Source: Corynebacterium maris DSM 45190
GTDB lineage: Bacteria; Actinomycetota; Actinomycetes; Mycobacteriales; Mycobacteriaceae
Reading direction: 5' to 3'
Length of the DNA stretch: 64,000 bases
Assembly (NCBI RefSeq): GCF_000442645.1
Contig: NC_021915.1
Location: 2,108,001 to 2,172,000, forward strand
The notes beneath the pieces were generated by a model. The model was not told where the DNA came from and ran no database searches. It worked only from the letters and a program-made list of their open reading frames with translations. Position numbers and translations under genes: made by a program. Below are positions 8,130-17,963 of the stretch, piece after piece. How positions within the stretch are numbered: position 1 is the stretch's first letter; each line of letters opens with the position of its first letter.

Positions 8130-9161
8130 TTACTCACCCTGCAGGATGCGACCCACATACCGGGCAACGGCCGAGACCTTCGACATAGTTCCCGGATAGT
8201 CCATGTAGGTCGGCCCCACCACACCGAGGCCGCCGAGCTTGCCGTCCTCTTCGTTACCGTACGCGCTGGTGACGATCGAAGTGACGTGGAGCTGCTTCTC
8301 CTCGTTCTCCTCCCCGATCACCACCGACACATTGCCCAGATCCGGCAGGTCCGCCATCAGCTTGAGCATGACCACCTGCTCCTCCAGCGCGGAGATCACG
8401 TCCGGCAGCCCGACGGGGAAATCCCGGGCGATCCGCGTCAGGTTCGACGCGCCCGCCATGATCAGCCGGTCGTTGGGCTGATCCACCAGCGTCTCCCGCA
8501 GCACCGTCGCCGCCCGCAGCATATGCTCGTGCAGCTCCGGCGGCACCTGATCCGCCAGCTCCGCCAGACTCGTCGACGCCTCCGCCATGGTCTTGTTCTG
8601 CAGCGCCTCGTTGAGCAGGTCGCGCAGGCGGTGCACCTGCTCCTCGGCGGCGGGCGCCGCCAACTCCACGTTGCGCTGGTCCACCCGGCCGGTGTCGGTG
8701 ATCAGGACGAGCAGCAATCGCATCGGGCCAAGCGCCACCACCTCGCAGTGCTTGACGCGCGAGGTGTTCAGCGTCGGCAACTGGACCACCGCCGCCTGCC
8801 GGGTCAGCTGCGCCAGCAGATGCACGCTGCGGCGCAGCACGTCCTCCAGGTCGACGCCCTCTTCCAAAAACGTCACGATCGCGCGGCGTTCCGGGGTGGA
8901 CAACGGCTTGACGTCGTGGATCGAATCCACGAACGCCCGATAGCCCTTCTCCGTGGGCACCCGGCCCGACGACGCATGCCGCTGGGTGATGTAGCCCTCG
9001 GACTCCAGCACCGCCATGTCGTTGCGGATGGTCGCGGACGAGACGTTGATGTGGTGTCTCTCCAGCAGCGCTTTCGACCCCACCGGTTCGTGCAGGGAAA
9101 TGTAGTCGGCGATGATGGCGCGCAGAACTTGCCCGCGTCGCTGATCCGTCGCTCCCGCCAT
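8130..9161 (-). CDS. hrcA: Heat-inducible transcription repressor HrcA
   Basis: HrcA represses class I heat-shock genes by binding CIRCE. The N-terminal winged helix (RRGQVLRAIIADYISLHEPVG through SSATIRNDMAVLE, residues about 10-60) and the C-terminal GAF-like dimerisation part are present; 343 residues. The ATG at 9161 is preferred over an in-frame GTG at 9167 because the GAGGAAGG ribosome binding site lies 9 nt before the ATG but only 3 nt before the GTG. A CIRCE-like inverted repeat overlaps this ribosome binding site and start, so HrcA should control its own synthesis. Confidence 0.94.
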   Translation of the reverse strand: MAGATDQRRGQVLRAIIADYISLHEPVGSKALLERHHINVSSATIRNDMAVLESEGYITQRHASSGRVPTEKGYRAFVDSIHDVKPLSTPERRAIVTFLEEGVDLEDVLRRSVHLLAQLTRQAAVVQLPTLNTSRVKHCEVVALGPMRLLLVLITDTGRVDQRNVELAAPAAEEQVHRLRDLLNEALQNKTMAEASTSLAELADQVPPELHEHMLRAATVLRETLVDQPNDRLIMAGASNLTRIARDFPVGLPDVISALEEQVVMLKLMADLPDLGNVSVVIGEENEEKQLHVTSIVTSAYGNEEDGKLGGLGVVGPTYMDYPGTMSKVSAVARYVGRILQGE

Positions 9162-9187
9162 TGGCACTCACCTTCCTCGATTGCTAA
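9161..9187. promoter_or_regulatory. CIRCE-like HrcA operator over the hrcA ribosome binding site
   Basis: TTGGCACTC, nine spacer bases, then GATTGCTAA. Each arm has one mismatch to the CIRCE consensus TTAGCACTC-N9-GAGTGCTAA. The element ends at the first base of the hrcA ATG and contains its ribosome binding site in the spacer, so bound HrcA could hinder transcription, and the repeat could also fold in the mRNA. Confidence 0.78.
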
Positions 9188-9268
9188 TTGCCCAGTGTAA
9201 TCACTGACCGGCGCGGGGCAAATGCCCTCGTGCAGGCGGGAAGCGTGCCTTCGAAACGTCCCCGGAAC

Positions 9269-10387
9269 TCAGCCCTCCTCGGCGATCAAGATGTCGGTGA
9301 CGATGCCGTCCGCCAGCAACCGGCCACGGTCCGTGACCGCGAGACGATCACCGTCGACACGCAGCAACCCGTCGGCGACGTACTTGTCGACGAGCGCCCG
9401 CGCCCCGGCCCCCACCCAGGTGAGCGGAACGCCCTCGCGCAGCCGCAGCCCCAGCATCATCCGCTCCGTGTGGCGGTCCTGCGGCGTCAACTCCTCCGTC
9501 GCCGCGATCGGCAACCCTTCGGCCGCGTAGTACCGCGCCGGGTGCTTGACGTTGTAGAAACGCCTGTCGCCCAGGTGCGAGTGCGCGCCGGGGCCGGCGC
9601 CCCACCAGTCGCCGTCGCGCCAGTAGATCATGTTGTGCTCGCATTGCCCGCCCGGCTTCGCCCAGTTGGAGACCTCGTACCAGTCGAAGCCGGCGCCCTC
9701 CAGCCGCTCGGAGATGATCGCGTAACGGTCGGCGAAGACGTCCTCGTCCGGGGCGGGCAGCTCGCCGCGGCGGACTTTGCGCGCCATGGCGGTGCCGTCC
9801 TCGACGATCAGCGAGTAGGCGGAGACGTGGTCGACGTCGGCGTCCAGCACCGCGTCCAGGGTGCGGCGCACGTCGTCGTCGGTTTCGGTGGGCGTGCCGT
9901 AGATCATGTCCAGGTTCACGTGCTCCACGCCCGCGGCGCGGGCCTCCTTCGCCGCGTCGACCGCCCGGCCCGGGGTGTGCGCGCGCTCCAGGATGCGCAG
10001 CACATTCGACGCGGCCGACTGCATCCCCAGGGAGACCCGGTTGTAGCCGGCCTCCAAGATGCCCTCGAAAAACTGCGGCGACACCGACTCCGGGTTCGAC
10101 TCCGTGGTGATCTCCGCCCCCGGCGCCAGGCCGAAGGAGTTGCGCACCGCGTCCAGCACCCGCGTCAGACCCGCCGCGCCCAGCAGTGAGGGGGTGCCGC
10201 CGCCGACGAACACCGTCTGCGCGGGCCGCCCGTGCTGCGCCGCCGCGGCGTCGAGTTCGCGCTCCAGCGCCTCGAGGTAGGCGTCGGTCGACGACGCCGC
10301 CCCCAACTCACCCGGGGTGTAGGTGTTGAAGTCGCAATACCCGCAGCGGGTGGCACAAAACGGGACGTGGACATAGACACCAAACAT
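9269..10387 (-). CDS. hemW: Radical SAM protein HemW (coproporphyrinogen dehydrogenase-like)
   Basis: The radical-SAM cluster motif is CATRCGYC (Cys11, Cys15, Cys18), followed by FVGGGTPSLL, the ESNPES segment, and the C-terminal NMIYWRDGDWWGAGPGAHSHL typical of HemW. HemW-type proteins bind heme and serve in heme trafficking; true HemN is longer and has a different N-terminus, so I prefer HemW. The ATG at 10387 gives 372 residues; a GTG three codons upstream is possible. It is divergent from the CNNM gene at 10559 and ends 82 bp before the hrcA operator. Confidence 0.9.
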   Translation of the reverse strand: MFGVYVHVPFCATRCGYCDFNTYTPGELGAASSTDAYLEALERELDAAAAQHGRPAQTVFVGGGTPSLLGAAGLTRVLDAVRNSFGLAPGAEITTESNPESVSPQFFEGILEAGYNRVSLGMQSAASNVLRILERAHTPGRAVDAAKEARAAGVEHVNLDMIYGTPTETDDDVRRTLDAVLDADVDHVSAYSLIVEDGTAMARKVRRGELPAPDEDVFADRYAIISERLEGAGFDWYEVSNWAKPGGQCEHNMIYWRDGDWWGAGPGAHSHLGDRRFYNVKHPARYYAAEGLPIAATEELTPQDRHTERMMLGLRLREGVPLTWVGAGARALVDKYVADGLLRVDGDRLAVTDRGRLLADGIVTDILIAEEG

Positions 10388-10558
10388 GCCGCCCACGATA
10401 GTCCACCCGACCTCTCCCGCCGAACGGTGGTTTCGTGTACTTTTGCTTTATCTGCTTTTACCACGATACCGCCCCTCACGGGCGAGAAGAGGATGGATAG
10501 TGCCCGACCCCGACAGTCGCAGCCCCCGACCCCACAGTTGTGCGGAAGGGGGTGCAGC

Positions 10559-11941
10559 ATGATTGAAGCCATAGTTTTGTTGCTGGTCGGATTGGTGATC
10601 ATCGGCCTGATCATCGTCTGGAACGGCTTTCACGTCGCCCAGGAATTCGCCTACATGTCGGTCGACCGCAATGAGCTCCGCCTGGCCGCCGACGACGGCG
10701 ACGCCCGCGCGGGGCGGGCCCTGGATATCACCAGGAAAACCTCGTTCATGCTGTCGGGCGCCCAGCTCGGCATCACGGTCACCGGCCTGCTCGTCGGCTA
10801 CATCGCCGAACCGCTGGTCGGGCAGGCCCTCGGCACGATCTTCGGAGGGTTCGGCGTGTCCGAGGCGGTCAGCATCGGCGTGGGCACCGTCTTAGCCCTG
10901 ACGCTGGCCACCATCGTTCAGATGATTTTCGGGGAACTCTTCCCCAAGAATTACACGCTCGCCGCCCCCTATAAATCCTCCCTCGCACTCGCCCGGCCCA
11001 CCCAGATCTACCTGCTGCTGTTCGGTTGGCTGATCCGCTTCTTCGACTGGTCGTCGAACACTTTCCTGCGCCTGTTGGGCATGGAACCGGTCGACGACGT
11101 CGACTCCTCCGCCAACCGCGAGGACCTCGAGCGCGTCATCGAGAATTCCCGCGACTCCGGCGACCTCGACGGGCGCACCTACCTGGTGCTCGACCGCATG
11201 CTGGAATTCCCGCGGCAAGACGTCGACCACGCCATGATCCCGCGTTCCCGCGTGGCGGTCCTCTCCCCCGAATCCACCGTCGCCGAAGCCCGGCAGGAGA
11301 TGGACAACTCGCACACCCGCTTTCCCGTCATCGACGACGAGCACGTGCCCGTCGGCGTGATCAGCTTGCTCGACGTCCTGGACCGTTCCCTGGACCAGGA
11401 CACGCCCGTACGCGAGCTCATGGCGGAACCGACGATCCTGCACGAACTGATGAGCCTGCCGGACGCCGTCTCCGAGCTCCGCGCCGCCAACGACAAGATC
11501 GCCTGCGTCATCGACGAATACGGCGGCTTCGTCGGCATCATCACCCTCGAGGACCTGGGCGAGGAGATCTTGGGCGAGTTCACCGACCGCCACGAGGACT
11601 CCGAGACCGAGGAGATCACCGAGTCCGCCGACGACGAGTGGATCGCCGACGGTGACACCCCCGTCGATGAAGTCATCCGCGCCGTCGGCTACAAACTGCC
11701 CACCGGCGACTACGAGACCCTCTCCGGCCTGCTGCTCTCCGAGTCCGGCGGCCTGATCGAGGAAGGCGAGACCGTCGTCTTCGAGCTGGAGGCGCTGCCC
11801 GAGGACTTCATCGACGGCGACGAGATCCCCGAGCGCTCGCTGCACGCGGAAATCCTCGAAGTCGAGCGCAACGTGCCCAGTGAAATCAAGCTCACCCTGA
11901 TCGAACCCGAAGATGAGAACGAGAACGAGGAGGACAAGTAG
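10559..11941 (+). CDS. CNNM/CorC-family membrane protein with CBS and CorC_HlyC domains
   Basis: A 460-residue integral membrane protein of the HlyC/CorC family, implicated in Mg2+ or Co2+ transport. An N-terminal DUF21 region of three to four membrane segments (with MLSGAQLGITVTGLLVGYIAEP and MIFGELFPKNY) is followed by a CBS pair (about 210-335) and a C-terminal CorC_HlyC domain (DTPVDEVIRAVGYKLPTGDYET). The ATG at 10559 has GGAAGGGGG just upstream; longer frames upstream overlap hemW. The tail is strongly acidic. The stop codon abuts the start of a second family member. Confidence 0.88.
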   Translation: MIEAIVLLLVGLVIIGLIIVWNGFHVAQEFAYMSVDRNELRLAADDGDARAGRALDITRKTSFMLSGAQLGITVTGLLVGYIAEPLVGQALGTIFGGFGVSEAVSIGVGTVLALTLATIVQMIFGELFPKNYTLAAPYKSSLALARPTQIYLLLFGWLIRFFDWSSNTFLRLLGMEPVDDVDSSANREDLERVIENSRDSGDLDGRTYLVLDRMLEFPRQDVDHAMIPRSRVAVLSPESTVAEARQEMDNSHTRFPVIDDEHVPVGVISLLDVLDRSLDQDTPVRELMAEPTILHELMSLPDAVSELRAANDKIACVIDEYGGFVGIITLEDLGEEILGEFTDRHEDSETEEITESADDEWIADGDTPVDEVIRAVGYKLPTGDYETLSGLLLSESGGLIEEGETVVFELEALPEDFIDGDEIPERSLHAEILEVERNVPSEIKLTLIEPEDENENEEDK

Positions 11942-12979
11942 ATGACTGAGTGGTACATCGCTTTGCCGGTGACGGTCTTGATCATCGCGGCCTCCGCGTT
12001 TTTCGTGGTCATCGAATTTTCGCTGCTCTCCGCCCGCCGCCACCGTCTCGAAGAAGAGGCGGAGACCTCGGGTGCGGCCCGTGCCGGCCTGCGCAGCCTC
12101 AACGAGCTGACCGTCATGCTCGCCGGCGCGCAGCTGGGCATCACCGCGGCCACCTTCGCGCTCGGCGCGGTGACCAAGCCGTGGGTGCACGGCCTGTTGA
12201 CGCCGCTGTTTGAGGCGGCGTCCCTGTCCGCCGGGGCGGCCGACGTCATCGCCTTCATCGTGTCGCTGTTCATCGTGACGTTCCTGCACCTGGTCATCGG
12301 CGAGATGGCGCCGAAGTCCTGGGCCATCGCCCACCCCGAATCCGCGCTGCGCATCATCGCGGTGCCGGCCCGGTGGTTCGTGGCCGTCTTCCGCCCGCTG
12401 CTGCTGTGGATCAACAAGATCGCCAACAAGCTGGTCGCCCGGACCGGGGAGATGCCCGTCGACCGGGCCGCCGCCAAGGGCTACGACACCGAGACGCTGC
12501 ACCACCTGGTGCGCCACTCCGCGGAGACCGGCACCCTGGACAAGGACTCCGCCGAGAACCTCGAGGGCGTCATCGCCATCGAGTCCGGCGACATCGGCCA
12601 GGCCGTGACAGACTACGGCTCCGCGATCTCCACGTTGCCGTCCACCGCCACCGTCGCCGACGTGCAGGCGAAGGCCCGCGCCGAGAACTACCTACGGGTG
12701 CTCATCGATAAGCCCGGCTCCGCGCTGCCGCACGTCGTCCACGCCCAGGACACCGTGCTGGCGGACCCGGACGAGCCGGCCGCGCGGTATTCCTACCCGG
12801 CGCTGCAGTGCGACGCCGCGACCGCCATCCGCGACGTGCTGGACCTGATGCGCGAGCACAACGATCAGCTGGCGCTGGTCACCGAGGGACGCACCATCCT
12901 CGGGTTGATCACGTGGGACGACATCATGAACCAGCTGTGGCCGGAGATCGAGCAGAAGCTCGACCGGGCGGGCCGTTAA
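11942..12979 (+). CDS. Second CNNM/CorC-family membrane protein, no CorC_HlyC domain
   Basis: The ATG follows the previous TAG directly. The 345 residues hold a DUF21 membrane region (LAGAQLGITAATFALGAVTKP, VIGEMAPKSWAI) and a CBS-like segment ending in GRTILGLITWDDIMNQLW, but no C-terminal CorC_HlyC domain. Paired long and short CNNM genes probably act together, perhaps as a heteromer; that is inference. It ends 18 bp from the convergent unknown gene at 12998. Confidence 0.85.
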   Translation: MTEWYIALPVTVLIIAASAFFVVIEFSLLSARRHRLEEEAETSGAARAGLRSLNELTVMLAGAQLGITAATFALGAVTKPWVHGLLTPLFEAASLSAGAADVIAFIVSLFIVTFLHLVIGEMAPKSWAIAHPESALRIIAVPARWFVAVFRPLLLWINKIANKLVARTGEMPVDRAAAKGYDTETLHHLVRHSAETGTLDKDSAENLEGVIAIESGDIGQAVTDYGSAISTLPSTATVADVQAKARAENYLRVLIDKPGSALPHVVHAQDTVLADPDEPAARYSYPALQCDAATAIRDVLDLMREHNDQLALVTEGRTILGLITWDDIMNQLWPEIEQKLDRAGR

Positions 12980-12997
12980 ACCGGGACGGGGAACGGC

Positions 12998-13678
12998 CTA
13001 GGACGCGAAGTCGCGTTCCCGGGCCTTCTTCGCCGCGACGCGGGCGACGATGGCGTCGACGCGGGCGCGCTCGACCAAAAACTCCGGCGGGTTCGCTCCC
13101 CGCATCGTGCGGGTGTACCCCGGGTGCGCCTCGACGACGGTGTCCAACCAGCCGCGGGTGACCTGGGTGACCAGCTCGCCGATGCGCGCGTAGTGGCGCG
13201 GCAGCGACACGGCGTCCAAGTCGCGGGCGACGCGGTCGGTCTGTTCGAGGGTGAAGTCCACCAGCTCGGTCAGATGCTGCACCGCCAGGGCGGTGCGCGC
13301 GTCGAGGGCGTCGGCCAGCTCGCGCACGGCGACGGGCGTCGACGAGACCGGGTGCAGTTCCTCGAGCCCGTCGGCGTCGAGCAGCTCCGGCTCCGGAATG
13401 CGGGCGTCCACGGAAGACGACGCGGACAGGACCCCGGCGCGCACCCCGGAGGTCAGCGCCTGGCGCAGACCGAGCAGCTCGCCGATGATGCGGCGGGCGT
13501 CGTGGCGGGCGTCGTCGACGATTTCGGAGAATTCGGCGAGGCATTCGGCGGCGAGGTCGCCGTCCCAGTCGTGGACGGCTTCGACGAGGTGCTCGATGTA
13601 CTCGGCGACCTCGTCCCCGATGTTGTAGATTTCCTGGGTCAGCTCCCGGTGGCGCAGCTGTGCGGCGACTTTCTGCAT
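12998..13678 (-). CDS. Unknown helical cytoplasmic protein
   Basis: I do not recognise a family. The 226 residues are mostly helical, highly charged, and show no membrane segment, signal peptide or enzyme motif. Heptad-like stretches such as IYNIGDEVAEYIEHLVEAVHD and LTELVDFTLEQTDRVARDLD suggest a helical bundle. The ATG has a good AAGGAG ribosome binding site 10 nt upstream, and a TAGAGT hexamer at 13750-13755 (minus strand) could be its -10. It follows fadD on the same strand across 120 bp. Confidence 0.75.
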   Translation of the reverse strand: MQKVAAQLRHRELTQEIYNIGDEVAEYIEHLVEAVHDWDGDLAAECLAEFSEIVDDARHDARRIIGELLGLRQALTSGVRAGVLSASSSVDARIPEPELLDADGLEELHPVSSTPVAVRELADALDARTALAVQHLTELVDFTLEQTDRVARDLDAVSLPRHYARIGELVTQVTRGWLDTVVEAHPGYTRTMRGANPPEFLVERARVDAIVARVAAKKARERDFAS

Positions 13679-13798
13679 CGAGGTGCTACTCCTTTCACCG
13701 ACCCGGACGCCTTCGGTGTGAAGACGAGGACTCGTGTTCGTCGTGCCTGACTCTAGGCGAGATCACCCACCCTGGGGCGTTAAGACACACCGGCGTGG

Positions 13799-15682
13799 CT
13801 AGCGTCCATCGTAGAGCGCGTTGATGTCCTCTGCGAAGCGTTGGAAGACGACGTTGCGTTTGACCTTGAGGGTGGGGGTCAGTTCGTTTTCCTCCTCGGA
13901 GAGGTCGCGGTCCAAGATCCAGAACTTCTTGATGGCTTCGGCGTGGCTGACGCTCTTGTTTGCCATGTTGACGGCGTCCTGGATTTCGCTGCGCAGGGAG
14001 GGTTCGGTGACCAGGTCTCCCAGCTTGCGGTTTTCCGGGATGTTGCGGTCGTCCTTCCAGCGACGGAACTCCTCGTCGTCGAGGGTGACCAGCACCCCGA
14101 TGAAGGGCTTGCCGTCGCCGACGATCAACGCCTGGGAGATCAGCGGGTGCTGGCGCAGGATTTCTTCCATGGGGCCCGGGGAGACGTTTTTGCCGCCGGC
14201 GGTGACGATGAGGTCTTTCTTGCGGCCGGTGATGGTGATGTGGCCGGTGTCGTCGATTTCGCCGAGGTCGCCGGTGTTGAACCACCCGTCCTCGAGCACC
14301 TCGGCGGTGGCTTCGTCGTTGTTCCAGTAGCCCTGGAACACGCCGCCGCCGCAGACGAGGATTTCTCCGTCGGCGGTGACTTTGGCGCCGTAGCCGTTCA
14401 GTGGCTGTCCGACGGTGCCGATCTTTTGGTCGGCGAAGTCGACGGCGCAGGCCGCCGCGGTTTCCGTCAGCCCGTAGCCCTCGTAGACGGGCACGCCCAG
14501 ACCGCGGTAGAAGTGCGAGAGATCCGAGGACATGGTGGAGCCGCCGGTGATGCAGTATTCGACGTGTCCGCCCAAGGCGTCGCGGATTTTGGCGTAGACC
14601 AGCCGGTCGAAGAGCGCGCGACGGGTTTTCAACGTCCGGGAGGGGCCGTCCTCGGTGTCGAGTGCCTGGGAGTATTCGATGGCGGTCTTCTCGGCGCTGG
14701 TGAACAACGCCGCCGGGATCCCGCCCCTGTCCGCGGCCTTGTTGTAGGCGGCGGTGCGGACTTTCTCGTAGACGCGCGGCACCCCGAGCATCAGGTGCGG
14801 GCGCACCCGGTCCAGCGCGACGGTCAGGGTGGCGGTGTCCGACCAGTGCGACTGGGTGGCCCCCGAGATCGTCAGCGCCAGCGACACCGCGCGGGCGAGC
14901 ACGTGGGCCATCGGCAGGTACGTCAGCATGCGGGTGCCCGGCTTGGCGATCGCCCCGATCGGGTTGGTCAAAATGGCGCGGGCCTGGAAGATCCAGTTGT
15001 AGTGGGTCAGGTGGCAGCCCTTGGGCTTGCCGGTGGTGCCGGAGGTGTAGACGATGCTGGCCAGGTCCTCATGGCGGATGGCGGCTATCCGTTTCTCGAC
15101 GTCCGCGTCCGGCACGGTGCGCCCCTCGAATTTGAGGGTGTCGATCGCCGAGGCGTCGATCTCCAGGATGCGGCGCATCCGGCTCGGGGAACCGGCCAGC
15201 TGCGGGGTGCCGTCCTCCTGCAGGAGGAGGTGCTCGATCAGGGAGGTGTTCTCCCGGGTTTCGGTGATCGCGACGACCGCCCCGGAGTCCTCGATGATCC
15301 ATTGGATCTGTGCCAGGGAGCTGGAGGGATAGATGGGCACGCTGGCGGCGCCGGCGGCCCAGATGGCGAAGTCCAGCAGCGACCACTCGTAGCGGGTCGT
15401 CGACAGCAGCGCGACCCGGTCCCCCGGCTCCACGCCCATCGCGATCAACCCCTTGGCCACCTCCTTGACCTCGGTGGCGAAGTCACGGGCGGTGACGTTG
15501 ATCCATTCGTAGTTGGCGGGGCGGGTGAACAGCACCGTGTAGGGGTGCGCGAACGCCCCCGCCAGCATGGCGGACAGGCAGTTCTCGTCCGGCGCCAGCT
15601 CGAAACCGGCGGGGGTGTGGAATTCCTGCGAAGGGTCGGTGGCGGTCACGGTGGCGTGCCTTTCTGGTCGCATTGCAGTCAC
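13799..15682 (-). CDS. fadD15: Long-chain fatty acyl-CoA synthetase (FadD15-like)
   Basis: An AMP-forming acyl-CoA ligase that activates long-chain fatty acids with ATP and CoA. The 627 residues contain the AMP-binding P-loop YTSGTTGKPKG, the GYGLTET motif, GWFNTGDLG, the hinge KKDLIVTAGGKNVSP and the C-terminal LTPTLKVKR with the catalytic Lys. The internal insertions match the bacterial ACSL/FadD15 type. The start shown is the first ATG; a later GTG (VTATDPSQEF) could also serve. It is divergent from malQ across 79 bp. Confidence 0.9.
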   Translation of the reverse strand: MTAMRPERHATVTATDPSQEFHTPAGFELAPDENCLSAMLAGAFAHPYTVLFTRPANYEWINVTARDFATEVKEVAKGLIAMGVEPGDRVALLSTTRYEWSLLDFAIWAAGAASVPIYPSSSLAQIQWIIEDSGAVVAITETRENTSLIEHLLLQEDGTPQLAGSPSRMRRILEIDASAIDTLKFEGRTVPDADVEKRIAAIRHEDLASIVYTSGTTGKPKGCHLTHYNWIFQARAILTNPIGAIAKPGTRMLTYLPMAHVLARAVSLALTISGATQSHWSDTATLTVALDRVRPHLMLGVPRVYEKVRTAAYNKAADRGGIPAALFTSAEKTAIEYSQALDTEDGPSRTLKTRRALFDRLVYAKIRDALGGHVEYCITGGSTMSSDLSHFYRGLGVPVYEGYGLTETAAACAVDFADQKIGTVGQPLNGYGAKVTADGEILVCGGGVFQGYWNNDEATAEVLEDGWFNTGDLGEIDDTGHITITGRKKDLIVTAGGKNVSPGPMEEILRQHPLISQALIVGDGKPFIGVLVTLDDEEFRRWKDDRNIPENRKLGDLVTEPSLRSEIQDAVNMANKSVSHAEAIKKFWILDRDLSEEENELTPTLKVKRNVVFQRFAEDINALYDGR

Positions 15683-15761
15683 CGCTCACCGTACCCGCAC
15701 CCCCGGGCATTCTCGGTAGGTCAGCCCGATCCCCGCGCGGGAACCGGACCTTTTTGGCAGG

Positions 15762-17879
15762 ATGGCGGATGTGACTCATCTGGATGCGCTCAATGAACTG
15801 GCGAAGGCCTACGGCCTCGCCCCCTCGTACACCGACAGCAGTGGCACGACCGTCACCGCGACGGCCGACACGTTGGTCAAACTGCTCCGCGCCATGGGCG
15901 TGGACTTGGGTGAGGCCGAAGAACCCGCTGAGTCGGACATTCAGGCCGCCCAACAGACCATGCGCGAGGAGCTGGCCACCCGGCCGCTGCCGCTGACGGT
16001 GGCGGCCGTCGAAGGCGACGCCGCCACCTTCGACGTGCACGTGCACCACGGCTCCCCCGCCGAGGTCGCGATCGTCTGCGAGGACGGCACCCGCCGCGAG
16101 GTCACCCAGGAACACAACTGGCGCCAACCGGTGACCGTGGCGGGCACCACCTGGGGCGAGGCGACCTTCCGCCTGCCCGCCGACCTGCCGACCGGCTACC
16201 ACACCATCACCTTGACCTCCGGCGAGCTGGAGGCCAGCACCCGGCTGATCGTCTCCCCCGCCCGGCTGACCACCGCGGACGCCTACCTCTCCGAACGCCG
16301 CTTCGGGGTCATGGCCCAGCTGTACTCGGTGCGCTCCGAAGCCTCCTGGGGCATCGGCGACTTCCGCGACCTGGGGCTGCTGGCGAAGACCGTCGCCACG
16401 GAGATCGGCGCGGACTTCCTGCTGGTCAACCCGCTGCACGCCGCCGAGCCGGTCCCGCCGGTGGAGGACTCGCCCTACCTGCCGACCACCCGGCGCTTCA
16501 CCAACCCGATCTACCTGCACGTCGAGGACGTCCCCGAGTACACGCAGGCCGACGAGAAGGTCCGCGCGCAGATCGACGCCGCCGCCAAGCGCTTCCACCC
16601 GCGCAACCGTTCCGGCGAAGTCATCGAACGCGACCCGATCTACGCCGCCAAACTCGAGGCGCTGCGGGCGCTGCACGCCGTGAATCCCACCGCCGAACGC
16701 CGGGAGGCCTTCGCCGCCTACCGCGCGACCGAGGGCCAGGGCCTGGTCGACTTCGCCGAGTGGTGCGCCCGACAAGACGACGACCACGCAGACGACCTCG
16801 TCGACTTCTACATGTGGCTGCAGTTTCTGTGCGACGAACAACTCGCCGCCGCCCAGCGACGCGCCGTCGACGCCGGCATGGCCGTCGGCGTGGTCACCGA
16901 CCTGGCCGTGGGCGTGCACCCGGGCGGCGCCGACGCCCACAACCTCGCCCCCTGGCTCGCGGCCGACGCCTCCGTGGGTGCCCCGCCGGACGGTTACAAC
17001 CAGCAGGGCCAGGACTGGTCGCAGCCGCCGTGGAACCCCGCGGAACTGGCCGCCGCCGGCTACGAACCGTGGCGGGAGATGATCAACACCGTGCTGCGGC
17101 ATGCCGGCGGCGTGCGCGCCGACCACATCCTCGGCCTGTTCCGACTGTTCTGGATGCCGCGCATGCAGCACCCCTCCACGGGCACCTACGTCAACTACGA
17201 CTACGAGGCCATGGTCGGCGTGCTGACCCTGGAGGCCGAGCGCGCCGGGGCCGTGGTCATCGGCGAGGACCTGGGCACCTTCGAACCCTGGGTGCAGGAC
17301 GTGCTGACCTCGCGCGGGGTGCTGGGCACCTCCGTGCTGTGGTTCGAGTCCAGCGACCGGGAGGACGGCCCCCGCCACCAGGACGAATACCGCCAACTGG
17401 CGCTGTCCGCGGTGGGCACCCACGACCTGCCGCCGACGGCCGGCTACCTGGTCGGCGAGCACATCCGGCTGCGCGACGAGCTGGGCCTGCTCACCACCGA
17501 CGCGGCCGACGAAGAAACAGAGGACCTGCGCTGGCAGGGCCAGGTCCTGGACCGGGTGCGGCAGGCCGGTGGCTTCGAGGGCACCGCCGCGCAGGACACG
17601 ACGTTCACCGGTCTGGCGCGCGGGCAGCGCGGCGACGTCGCCGACCTGCTCGTCGGCCTGCACCGCTTCATGGCCGGCACCCCCTCGGCGCTGACCGTGA
17701 CCAACCTGGTCGACCTGGTCGGCGACGTGCAGATCCAAAACCAGCCGGGCACCAACTCCGAACAGCACCCGAACTGGCGCCTCCCGCTGGCCGACGGCGC
17801 CGGGAAGGTCGTCCTCATCGAGGACCTCGCGGACAACGAGTTGTTCCGCCGGGTCGGCGCCGCTTCCCGACGCGGCTAA
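15762..17879 (+). CDS. malQ: 4-alpha-glucanotransferase (amylomaltase)
   Basis: A GH77 enzyme that transfers alpha-1,4-glucan segments between maltodextrins, releasing glucose. The 705 residues have the actinobacterial N-terminal extension of about 150 residues, then the catalytic barrel with nucleophile Asp454 in RADHILGLFRLFWMP, acid/base Glu502 in GEDLG, and GTHDLPPTAGYL. Together with treS and mak later in the window it covers maltose and maltodextrin use. A strong hairpin follows the stop codon. Confidence 0.93.
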   Translation: MADVTHLDALNELAKAYGLAPSYTDSSGTTVTATADTLVKLLRAMGVDLGEAEEPAESDIQAAQQTMREELATRPLPLTVAAVEGDAATFDVHVHHGSPAEVAIVCEDGTRREVTQEHNWRQPVTVAGTTWGEATFRLPADLPTGYHTITLTSGELEASTRLIVSPARLTTADAYLSERRFGVMAQLYSVRSEASWGIGDFRDLGLLAKTVATEIGADFLLVNPLHAAEPVPPVEDSPYLPTTRRFTNPIYLHVEDVPEYTQADEKVRAQIDAAAKRFHPRNRSGEVIERDPIYAAKLEALRALHAVNPTAERREAFAAYRATEGQGLVDFAEWCARQDDDHADDLVDFYMWLQFLCDEQLAAAQRRAVDAGMAVGVVTDLAVGVHPGGADAHNLAPWLAADASVGAPPDGYNQQGQDWSQPPWNPAELAAAGYEPWREMINTVLRHAGGVRADHILGLFRLFWMPRMQHPSTGTYVNYDYEAMVGVLTLEAERAGAVVIGEDLGTFEPWVQDVLTSRGVLGTSVLWFESSDREDGPRHQDEYRQLALSAVGTHDLPPTAGYLVGEHIRLRDELGLLTTDAADEETEDLRWQGQVLDRVRQAGGFEGTAAQDTTFTGLARGQRGDVADLLVGLHRFMAGTPSALTVTNLVDLVGDVQIQNQPGTNSEQHPNWRLPLADGAGKVVLIEDLADNELFRRVGAASRRG

Positions 17880-17891
17880 CGCACGGCCGAA

Positions 17892-17941
17892 ACGCCCGCA
17901 CCAGGGTGGCCCTGTTTCAGGGGCCGCCCCGGTGCGGGCGT
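17892..17941. terminator. Bidirectional hairpin between malQ and the small membrane genes
   Basis: ACGCCCGCACC at 17892-17902 pairs perfectly with GGTGCGGGCGT at 17931-17941, and the inner sequences (GGGTGGCCC with GGGGCCGCCC) extend the stem almost to a TTT loop. It lies 12 nt after the malQ stop and 22 nt after the stop of the convergent 47-residue gene. There is no long T-run. Confidence 0.7.
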
Positions 17942-17963
17942 CGTCGTGCGGGGTCGGGTGGGG

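Noticed and set aside
15483..17768. A 761-residue open frame on the minus strand
   Set aside because: Antisense to malQ, whose catalytic residues are all visible; no recognisable domain on the minus strand.
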